Shown: positions 55,246-64,000 of the stretch, one piece after another
Layout of the letters: the number at the start of each line of letters is the position of its first letter
Position numbering within the stretch: the stretch's first letter is position 1
Assembly: GCA_038277395.1 (NCBI GenBank)
Contig: CM076192.1
Coordinates: 194,125,647-194,189,646 of the forward strand
DNA from: Dryocosmus kuriphilus
Lineage: Eukaryota; Arthropoda; Insecta; Hymenoptera; Cynipidae
Length of the DNA: 64,000 bases
Reading direction: 5' to 3'
Position numbers and translations under genes: made by a program
Notes under the pieces: generated by a model
Databases searched by the model: none
What the model saw: only the letters and a program-made list of their open reading frames with translations
What the model was told of the DNA's origin: nothing

Positions 55246-55689
55246 CCACCTCACATGCACTAACGCATATTCAATGTCCATTTCCCTCGAAATTCTTCGG
55301 TCGTTGGGCAAAAATTTGCTAAACATAAAATATATACTTTTAGAAGTACTGCAACTTTGGTCTGAGAATTTTTTGGCAATTTTATGTATTTACTGGAATA
55401 AGCGCCAAAAACTTAGATGAAAGTTTCTAGTTTTTTTAATTTCTGGCTTTTAAGGTGTCATATGCGCACATTTTTATGATCACATTCGTAATCTGCAGCT
55501 CAAATTATATAAGTATACCAAGTTTCAAAGCAAATCCGAGGTATCGCGTTTTGGAGAGTTTAGCCAAAACATTTGGAGATGAGACATTTGATTTTCTTCG
55601 AGTTTAGTAGCCAATTTTATACACATTAATTCTTTTATAGGAACTTTTTATTTAAAATCGCTATTCTTGGTTGAATCCAGTTGATGCTT

Positions 55690-58590
55690 TAAAAATCCCT
55701 TGGACGCCATTAAAACACCTTAGGACACAGTTAAAGCTTCTTAAATCCCATAAACCCTTAAAATACACCTAAAATACTTAAAATCCCGTAAATTATTTAC
55801 AGCAAAGTTAAAATCCAGTCCCCTAGACCCGCTAAATCTCTGAAATTATTTTGCCCTTAAGAAATCCTTTTAATCCTTTAAAATACATTAAACTACCTTG
55901 AAAACTTTAAAGTACCCTAAAACTCTCAAGAATCCTTCCAAATGCCTAAAAAGAATACCTGAAAATCCTTAAGCTCATGGAGCTACTCAAATCTCTTCAA
56001 TCACTTAAGCCTCTCAAGTCCCATAAAGTTAATTAATCCCTGAAAATCCCTTGAATCCTTTCAGTCCATTAAACTCTCTTAAAGCCACTCAATTTTCTTT
56101 AAAATCTCTTTAAATCCTTGGAAACCCTTAAAATTTATTTAAAGTTTTAGTTTTATTAACGGTCCTCAATATAATTGATATTAATAACTATTGAAATCTC
56201 TTTAACCCTTTAAACTCCATACATCCCTTGGAATATATTTAATCCCTTAAAATCCCTTAAAATGCGTAAAATTCCCTGAATCCTTTAAATCCCTTAAAAT
56301 CACCTAAATTTTTTAAATCCCTTAAGACTAATTGATCCCGCAAGGATGTATAACCCTTAAAATATAAAAATCCCTAAATGCCTTCTAAACTACCGAAAGA
56401 ACTGTGAATCCTCAAACTATAAAAGACCCTTCAAATATCGAAAAAAACACATCAAAAGATTAAAACACCTAAAGTAATTCAAATACTTTAAATCCCTTTA
56501 AATTCTTAAAGCCCATAATATCCCATAAAAATCTTTAAAATACTTTTAAAAGCCTTCAAAATTCTAAAAAAATTTTTGAAACAATTTAAAAGTCCTTAAA
56601 GTACTTGAAAATACCTTAAAATTCCTTCTAACATCTTAAAGCCCTTAAAATCAATTATTAACATTGAAAACTCTAAGCACCACTCAATCCATTAAACCAT
56701 GAAAATACCTTCATTTTTCGTCACAATTTTTTAGAGTCTGTAAATTTTCATTTAATTTTTAAAAGCCACTGCCCTTTAATTTGATACAATTTGGAATCAA
56801 TTAACATCTCTTAAAAAAGCCATTAAAACCATTAAAATCCCGTAAAATGAATAAAATTCCTTACAACTCTTAAAGACTCTTAATAACCTTCCAAAGTATT
56901 TAAAAAGAACCTAAGCCCCTTAAAAACATCTTAAAATCCCTGAAATCCCTTAAAAGCCCCGAAATTCTCTTAAACATAATTAAAATCCCTTAATATCCTT
57001 AAAATTTCGTAAACATATTGAACCGTTAAAATTCCTTATTTCACAAAAGGTTTTGAGTCTGCGAATTCTGACTTAATCTTTAAAGCTACCGGTTTAAAAT
57101 TATTACAATCTTGAATCACACTAAATACCTCACAGAATCTTAATATCCGAAAAACTATTAAAGTCCCTTCAAAATATTCAAACCCTGTCAAATTCAATTC
57201 AAACATTAAAACTCTCAAAACATATGTAAATCCCGTAAGCCCATAAAAATACTTAAGGACACTGAAAATACTTTTTAAAAAAATGAAACCCTTAAACCTT
57301 TAAAATACTAAAATACGTTCAAATGTCCAAAATACGTTAAAACTTCTAAAATTCCCTAAAACTTCTAAGGATTCCTTATAAATATCCTTAGGTCCCTTAA
57401 GTTTATAAAATACTAAAACAATTCAAATTCCTTCAATCCCATAAACCCTTTAAATCCCATGAAATAGGCTAATCCTTGAAAATCCTATTAAAACGCTAAC
57501 AATTTCTTCAAACGTCATAAAAACTATTAAACCTTTATGTCCCATTAAAATTTCTTAAAACCTTTAAAATACAAAAAAGTTACGTTAGCTCACTTATTTT
57601 CGTCAAATCCCTTCAAGCGTCGATTATTTCCTTTAAGACCTTCAAACATATAAAATTAAAAAAAGCCCCTAAATGCCTTAAGACTCGTAAACCATTTAAA
57701 TCATTAAACTATTAAAATCTCTTGAAGCTCTTTTAAGTTATTTAAGGCCCTTAAAAATCAGTTAATTGCCTTGCATCCTTTCAAAGCCCTTAAAATCCCT
57801 TTGAATTTCTTAAAACCCATAAAGGCCCTAATTCTCTTAAAGTCCTTTAATGGCCCCTAAACCTCACTGCAATTTCTTAAAACCCTTAAAACCCTTAAAT
57901 ACATTTGAAATCCATAGGAATACATAAAATCACCTAAAACTCTTAAAAGCCATTAAAAATCTCTGAAAATTCATTACATTTTTTAATTCTCTATAAATGC
58001 TAGAAACATGTTAAATCTCTTAAAACCTTTAAAATCCATAAAGATTACTTAGATTCCTGCAAAGCCTTTAATTACTTAAAACGCTAGAACGCCTAAAGAA
58101 TATCGTTTAAAATCCCTAAATCCCTAAAACTTTACACCGCCCATAAAACTGTTAAACCCTTAGAATCCTTTAAAAAGCTTGAAAATCCTAAAATAATGAT
58201 TTTAAATTACCTTAACCACTAAAACACTTATAATAGTTTAAAACCTCTTAAGAATCCTTTAAGTTTCTTAAGACCCTTAAAATCTCCTAAAACTTCTTAA
58301 ATTCCTTAACATTCTTTAAAAATCCCTTAATCCTTCAATAAGTTAATACTCTTAAATCTAAAAATTTCTAAACACTTTTTAAAGCACTTAAAAACCCTTA
58401 AACCCCTTTAAAAGCACTTCAGACCCTTGTAATATCTAAAAACGTTTCAAACTCATTAAAACAACTTTAAACCCCCTAAAACCCCTTTTATCCCTTAGAA
58501 TCTCTTAAAGAAGGTCCCTTCAGAATCCCACAACATTCCTTAAAGCTACTTAAAAACCCTTAAAATCCTTTTAACATTTTATTGGAACAC
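55690..58590. repeat. CCCTTAAAA-type degenerate simple-repeat block
   Basis: Complement of 17096-19940, C/A-rich on this strand with almost no G. Confidence 0.85.
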
Positions 58591-59339
58591 ATGAAGTCTG
58601 ATTTAATTTTTGAGATGCTTTAATTTGTGTTTGTTACGATATTGAAGTTTCAGATTAACACAAATTTCTATGTTAAATCGTTAAAAAAATTTAATATATT
58701 TTCAACTTTTTTTTCTTGTGCCGTATGGAAAATCTTGATGATTACGTTAAGGAATGAATTTTTTTTTAATTGGAAATGGAAGCTTTCAAGTAATAATGTT
58801 TGAGAAAATATGTATGTAATATTTGCTATAAATTAGATTATAATAATCTTTTGAACTTACATTTAAAGTGAGCGATGACATAAAAACGTCGGGAAAATGT
58901 CATACTCAGTAGAGAATGTTAATTATTTTAAAAACTGAAACGTTGATAAAATAGACGCCAGGACCTAATTTATTTTGGAATGTTTCCGCCGTTGATAAAT
59001 GACTACATAACAATATGATCTTCAGTCTCTTACTACTCATGTCCTGATATCGATGTTGAGAATGCCTTATTTACTTTTTAAAAAAAATAGTGTGAAGTAT
59101 GAAACATATTTGTACTCATGACTTTGAAATTATTTGTCACATGCCTATAGGATTTATCTACAACATATCCGTTATGTGAATCACAATTATTAAAAGGAAT
59201 ACAATATTTTTGAAAAGATTGTACGAAACATACAGTTAGAAGAAGACTTTAAGTTATTTTCATTACTTTTTAAATTTCTCTGATATTTATAGAAGATCAA
59301 ATAATTAATAAGAGAAAAATTTTGTTAACATAGCAGCCC
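58591..59339. other. AT-rich non-coding sequence
   Basis: Inverted counterpart of 16391-17095. Nothing else seen. Confidence 0.5.
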
Positions 59340-60058
59340 ATTCTAAATTCTTAACTTTTTGAGAGCCAGTTGAATTCCATATGATTTTACTAGTATAACA
59401 ACGGGCTTCTGCGGCAGCACAAGCCTCGCACTGAGCCGCCGGACAGATGTCCGCCACTATTTCCCTCAGTGGTGTGATGTCCTATGCTAAGCATCGACAT
59501 TCAGTATTACCATCTCGGTCTGGTATATGGCCTAGGATTTCTTCCAGATACACATCAGAAACATGGCAGTTTGTTACAGTTCAGTCGGTAAGTGCCGAAA
59601 TCTGCGGGCAGTGGACAGTTTTGTTACCATCAAGCCGGTAAGAGCCTGGAATCTGTGGCAGTTGTTTTTACCATTCATCCGGTAAGGCAGGAATCTGTCA
59701 CGCGAGTAGAAATAAGATATTATTAACGTTTTAGTCGATAAAGTAAGGCTTCCTTTTCCGAGACTATTATACCTCCCGAGAATTGTGACGTGGTTCATGT
59801 CCGTGCTGAAGCTTCTTTTAGTACGCAATAGTATAGACGAACTCACCACCCTAGTCCTTATCTCTAACCTTAAGCAAGTAGAAATGCAGGTCAAGGTTAT
59901 GTAATGGAATTTACGTCTCCCTCCTAGCATACTTTTAGGTGATCGTTTATATTAGGGGGAATGCCGAGAACTCGACAATTTGCCTGAGTTTCAACAGGAT
60001 CGACAGTTTCAATATGCATTTTTCGACATGAAGGTAAAGAGTTAATAAAATACTTACC
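59340..60058 (-). repeat. Repeat A, inverted copy, cut by the gap
   Basis: Reads as 16390-15751 reversed. The Asn-rich mini-ORF would lie inside the following gap. Confidence 0.75.
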
Positions 60059-60558
60059 NNNNNNNNNNNNNNNNNNNNNNNNNNNNNNNNNNNNNNNNNN
60101 NNNNNNNNNNNNNNNNNNNNNNNNNNNNNNNNNNNNNNNNNNNNNNNNNNNNNNNNNNNNNNNNNNNNNNNNNNNNNNNNNNNNNNNNNNNNNNNNNNNN
60201 NNNNNNNNNNNNNNNNNNNNNNNNNNNNNNNNNNNNNNNNNNNNNNNNNNNNNNNNNNNNNNNNNNNNNNNNNNNNNNNNNNNNNNNNNNNNNNNNNNNN
60301 NNNNNNNNNNNNNNNNNNNNNNNNNNNNNNNNNNNNNNNNNNNNNNNNNNNNNNNNNNNNNNNNNNNNNNNNNNNNNNNNNNNNNNNNNNNNNNNNNNNN
60401 NNNNNNNNNNNNNNNNNNNNNNNNNNNNNNNNNNNNNNNNNNNNNNNNNNNNNNNNNNNNNNNNNNNNNNNNNNNNNNNNNNNNNNNNNNNNNNNNNNNN
60501 NNNNNNNNNNNNNNNNNNNNNNNNNNNNNNNNNNNNNNNNNNNNNNNNNNNNNNNNNN
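60059..60558. other. Assembly gap, exactly 500 N
   Basis: Second scaffold gap, at the outer end of the right arm. Confidence 1.
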
Positions 60559-60839
60559 GCAAACTCGGCTTACGCCATAGGTAGTGTCGCGGCTAAAGGC
60601 AGGTAAGTGGCAGCCATTTTTTAAATTGTTTCCAAGCTGGGAAATACCCGGCCAGATGATCGTGAACGGAAAATTTTGAAAACCTCGTTACAAATTATAC
60701 ATATATTTTTTATTATTTTATATAATAAACATTATATCTCTTCTTAAAAAAACAACTCCAACTAGGTAATAAATGCTATTCTCGTCTGCTCGAAGTAATG
60801 AAGATCAATCACCCACGGTGTGACAAGGTGTCCGGTACA
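60559..60839. other. Unrecognised sequence at contig start
   Basis: GGCAGGTAAGTGG near 60598 resembles a splice donor. No gene identified. Confidence 0.3.
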
Positions 60840-61355
60840 CATAACGAAAGAGAATAAAAAACGATGTTAAATTAATATAAGAAATACATAGGTCTATCAT
60901 TGACCAAAACATTTTTTTACTCAATTTGGTACCTAACTGAACAAAAAAAAAAGATAAAAACGTTATGAAGCTTGGTTTAGAGTAAGATAAATACATAAAA
61001 AAGATTCAGTTAAATTTTGCGGACTTAGGATTGCTTTTGGAACGAGATATTAACAATTATTTTAGTTCGCTTTTAACGCTGTTTCTTATGGTGAATTATT
61101 CTTTCTCAAATAGTATGAAATAAAACGATGATATTTCAATGACACGTTTTTCAAAATAAAGAAAAAAATTTCAGAATTTTTTTCCGACTTCAATAGTATG
61201 AAATCATGGACCCTTAGTTAACGAAAAACTATAAAATATTCCAAAAAAAACAACGTTCCTGTAGTTGCAGGAGTAGATGTGTATTCAATATACTGCTAGT
61301 CTTTGATTATGTCTGATAATGTGTTACATATCATCGATCAAAATGAAAAACAAAA

Positions 61356-61598
61356 ATGAAAGACAGAGTCTTTTTACTGGAAAGAAAAAAAGCTTTTGAA
61401 CAAGTTTATAACCAAAGACTTAAACAGCAAGGATTAGCTAAGAATACCTCGAACAACAAGACCATCATTCAAAGCAAACCCAGGCAATCCAAACCTGACA
61501 TAGCAGAACGTTCTCTCAATATGCATATCGATACTTTAGCAAAGGAAATGATTGTAAGAAATGCAAATCTAAGCTATATTTTAAGATATAATACATGA
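61356..61598 (+). CDS. Hypothetical 80-residue basic protein
   Basis: MKDRVFLLERKKAFEQVYNQ opens a Lys/Arg/Gln-rich helical-looking protein with SKPRQSKPDIAERSLN and MIVRNANLSYILRYNT before TGA. A decayed homolog lies at 36225-35960 on minus. No family recognised and no promoter motif noticed. It may be part of a mobile element that flanks the third Polinton. The Met at 61356 is the first in frame. Confidence 0.35.
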   Translation: MKDRVFLLERKKAFEQVYNQRLKQQGLAKNTSNNKTIIQSKPRQSKPDIAERSLNMHIDTLAKEMIVRNANLSYILRYNT

Positions 61599-61854
61599 AA
61601 ATCAGTATGCACAGAGGAAAATATTTGGTTGTTTTCACTAAGTTAATAAGATTTCTTCACTAATTCACATAGTAGACTGGTGACCAAGCGGAGCTTTTAG
61701 TACTTTGTAATATTTCATCGAATTACTTTAGAATATGATGTAAAGGGATTTTATGTTTTCCAAACAGCAAAATGTAATGTACTGCATATTAATTTCAGCC
61801 ATGATTAATATTAGACCTTAATTATATATTGTCTTATATACATACTTATCCCAA

Positions 61855-62150
61855 TTATATGTCCTTACATGCTTCACAATACTTACAACAATAATAATCT
61901 CTTATTTTTTTATTGTAATTCTGTATCTCTCTCCCTTCCCTCATTAGCAATCGATGGAAATAAAGTTCAATGGCAGTCGGATGCCCAGTAAATACTAAAT
62001 AGCCCCTGGAATGGCTTAAATCCACTTTTTTGTGAGACATTTCAACATATTGGCTAATCCCTTTAAGTGTGTACCCGTAGCATGTCTAAAATCCTTCCAT
62101 ACTAAGCACTTCCATTTCTTACTACCTTAATCAATGACATTGAGTGATTG
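61855..62150 (-). pseudogene. Conserved fragment KKWKCLVWKD ... DYYCCKYCEAC
   Basis: Second copy of the frame at 35603-35701, then, after a frame change, MSHKKVDLSHSRGYLVFTGH, IELYFHRLLMREGREIQNYN and a Cys-rich DYYCCKYCEACKDI end at 61855. The four closely spaced cysteines could bind zinc. Family unknown. Confidence 0.35.
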
Positions 62151-62159
62151 GTAATGTTC

Positions 62160-62480
62160 GTTACAATAAACGTCAATTAAATATTCTGTTATTAATATAA
62201 CATTGTGATTTCCATCTAAAATACAGTAACAGACAACAAGGAAATTTGGTTTATTCTCAGATTGTGTCATGATAACTACAAGTGGTGTTATATGTTGATC
62301 AAGTACTTAATCAACCTAGTTATTATTACATAACCTTTTACCTCAATGTAATGTAAACAGGAGTGCAAGAATTCAAATAATTGGACTGTGCTTAAGACGA
62401 TTAGATTTAATGGACCATTTGCAAATGGAGTATATCATGATGAGTAGCAGGTAGAGCTTTCATTTAGTTTTAACTTGTGT
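62160..62480. other. AT-rich sequence
   Basis: Nothing recognised. Confidence 0.4.
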
Positions 62481-62756
62481 CTAATAATTACAATGTGGCA
62501 TACATAGACACGACTTATTGCCACTGGAGTAGTATAGCTAGGGGAGTTCTACGACACCACGACAAGCTTCGCGCTGTCGCCGACAGACGGCGCCACTACT
62601 CCATGTCCGTGCGAAGTATCGACAGTCGGTGTTACCCTGAGTCGGTAATGTGGGGTTCCACGACAACCAAATTCCTTTTCTCGCCGATAGATGGCACCAA
62701 TGTCCGTTATCGGCAGTATCTGTAAAGTAGGAATGTTGAGGCTGGTATTTACCATA
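62480..62756. repeat. Repeat related to the 3' part of repeat A, interrupted by the mariner
   Basis: GCGCCACTACTCCATGTCCG, GAAGTATCGACAGTCGGTGT and TTACCCTGAGTCGGTAA recall 16250-16330. It resumes after the mariner at 63700-63790, including AAGGTTATGTACTGGAATTT (compare 59896). Confidence 0.55.
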
Positions 62757-63697
62757 CGAGGGTCTACCCAAAAGAAAGCGAACTGATGTTGTGGGGAGCG
62801 GAGTTGTTGTAGTACCGGGTTTTTGCCGGTAGGTGCGTGTAGAGGCACTTTTCGCCAGTTAGTATGCCAACTGCTATCACTGTGTAAGGTTGCATTTGGT
62901 GTGTGTAATTTTTTTTGTGACTGTTGCTTTGCGCGCTCGTCGTTTTTCGTGATGGTTGATTTTCGTGATCAGCGTGCCAACGTGAGGTTTTGCTTCCTGC
63001 TCGGGAAAACGGGCACAGAAACTCTTCAAATGTTAAAAACGGCCTACAAGGCTGATGCTATGGGAAAAACTCAAGTGTTCGTGTGGCTTTCTCGTTTTAA
63101 AAGTGGGGAAATGTCAATTGACGATCAACCTCGCTCTGGACGTCCTTCGACGGCCCGAACCGACGAAAATGTTGAAAAAATTCGTGAAATCATCCTGGAA
63201 AATCGACGAAGGACCATCGAAGAAGTTAATCAGGCATTTTACCTGGAAGCCTTGAAAAGATTGCGCAACAGTTTACGACGGAAAAGGCCTGATTTGTGGC
63301 AGTCGGGGGACTGGTTTTTCCACCACGACAACGCCCCTGCTCACACAGCTCTTTCTGTGCGCCGATTTTTGACCAACAATAGCATGGCCACTGTTCCTCA
63401 CCCACCCTATTCACCCGATTTAGCCCCCTGTGACTTCTTTTTATTCCCCCGAATGAAAAGGGACATGAAAGGAAAGCGTTTTGCGGACGTAACTGAAGTG
63501 AAGGAAAAAACGACGAGGCGCTGTCAAGCATCACAAAAGAGGAATTTAAAAAATGTTTCGAACAATGCAATAAAAGATTAGATAAGTGTATTGTCTCCAA
63601 TGGAGAGTACTTTGAAGGAGAGTAAATGTTTTTTGTAGAAAAATCAAAATAATAGCTTTGTACAAAGGTAGTTCGGTTTCTTTTGGGAAGGCCCTCG
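62757..63697 (+). mobile_element. mariner, internally deleted, both ends present
   Basis: Terminal inverted repeats of about 28 bases (CGAGGGTCTACCCAAAAGAA against CGAGGGCCTTCCCAAAAGAA read from the other end). TA dinucleotides flank it at 62755-62756 and 63698-63699. Total length of 941 bases, shorter than the usual 1.3 kb. Confidence 0.9.
62952..63581 (+). pseudogene. mariner transposase with internal deletion
   Basis: MVDFRDQRANVRFCFLLGKT, TETLQMLKTAYKADAMGKTQ, VWLSRFKSGEMSIDDQPRSG, RPSTARTDENVEKIREIILE, NRRRTIEEVNQAF, then directly YLEALKRLRNSLRRKRPDLW, FFHHDNAPAHTALSVRRFL (catalytic Asp 2 present), PYSPDLAPCDFFLFPRMKRD (Asp 3 present). The segment holding the second helix-turn-helix half and the TGDESW catalytic Asp is missing between 63240 and 63245, yet the frame is kept. 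Frame is lost near 63510. Cannot transpose by itself, but its ends could be mobilised. Confidence 0.88.
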
Positions 63698-63849
63698 TAT
63701 GTAGCACCACTACAAGCTTTGCGTGAATGCCACATTCCATATTATTATTATTAAGGTTATGTACTGGAATTTACTACTCGAAAATTCTCTCCCTCTTTCA
63801 CTCCCCATCGGTTTGTATAATAAAAAATAAGAGCATAGATTCAATGGGA

Positions 63850-64000
63850 TGCAGGTTCAAACGTGTTTTCCCCCTCCCTCTAGAGGTGACCCCATTATTT
63901 GATGACATTGATCCTAGAAGTTTCAAGGCGCGAGAATTCATCTCCATTTATTTCGGCAGGTTTGAACGCGCTTTCCCCCTCTCTCTCACCCTAGAGCCAA
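63850..64000. repeat. Tandem pair at the window edge
   Basis: GGTTCAAACGTGTTTTCCCC near 63851 and GGTTTGAACGCGCTTTCCCC near 63958, each followed by CTCTAGAG-like sequence; about 107 bases apart. Confidence 0.6.

Larger units (their letters stand above)
53403..60058 (-). repeat. Right arm of the 6.5-kb inverted repeat
   Basis: Counterpart of 15751-22240; its outer end is the second N gap, at the repeat A splice-donor position (GGTAAGTATT). Confidence 0.85.
60840..62150 (-). repeat. Inverted copy of 35590-37845 without the Tc1 insertion
   Basis: Matches 37845-37680 near its left end and 36250-35590 toward its right end. The Tc1-like element at 36470-37382 is absent. Confidence 0.7.

Overview
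The window is repeat-dense, AT-rich nuclear DNA from an arthropod, most likely an insect. The basis is indirect: Polinton/Maverick, piggyBac, mariner, Tc1, RTE-type and Dong/R4-type elements, arthropod TCAGT initiators at the element promoters, and long minisatellite arrays. I see no confidently intact host gene. Almost every recognisable reading frame belongs to a mobile element and carries stops or frameshifts. The scaffold has two gaps of exactly 500 N (22241-22740 and 60059-60558), so it consists of three contigs.

1-15.4 kb is a broken Polinton (endogenous adintovirus-like element) arranged as a very large palindrome. A type-B DNA polymerase pseudogene (+) leads through (TTA)n, a 70-bp tandem array and an integrase/chromodomain tail (-) to a palindrome centre near 4265. 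The same modules then run out again in mirror order to a second polymerase pseudogene (-, 10352-13990). A degenerate Dong/R4-like retrotransposon (5663-10250) sits inside the (TAA)n of the right arm. Upstream of the second polymerase is a divergent promoter pair (14527-14993) with heat-shock-element-like sites, and on its other side a short Polinton-associated gene (15037-15369).

15.4-35.4 kb holds a 'repeat A' block, 3 kb of TTTTAAGG-type repeats, a 70-75-bp satellite, the first gap, a GC-rich fragment, an RTE-type retrotransposon (-), an 87-bp minisatellite, a truncated piggyBac (-) and AT-rich or GGA-rich simple-repeat tracts. The stretch 15751-22240 reappears inverted at 53403-60058, and both copies end on the assembly gaps.

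35.4-47.8 kb contains the most complete Polinton: polymerase C-terminus (+), a tandem array ending in a well-folded tRNA-Trp, integrase (-), a small gene split by a mariner (-), another small gene (-), packaging ATPase (-), then a phospholipase-A2-like protein, cysteine protease, probable minor capsid, major capsid and a terminal conserved gene (all +). Replication/integration and virion genes are thus all present, but nearly all are decayed.

47.8-60.06 kb has a second repeat A copy, two direct copies of a 3-kb cassette with spliced-looking exons on both strands and the satellite, then the complementary TTTTAAGG block and an inverted repeat A. After the second gap, 60.84-62.15 kb is an inverted copy of sequence flanking the third Polinton, and 62757-63697 is an internally deleted mariner with both terminal repeats and TA target duplications.
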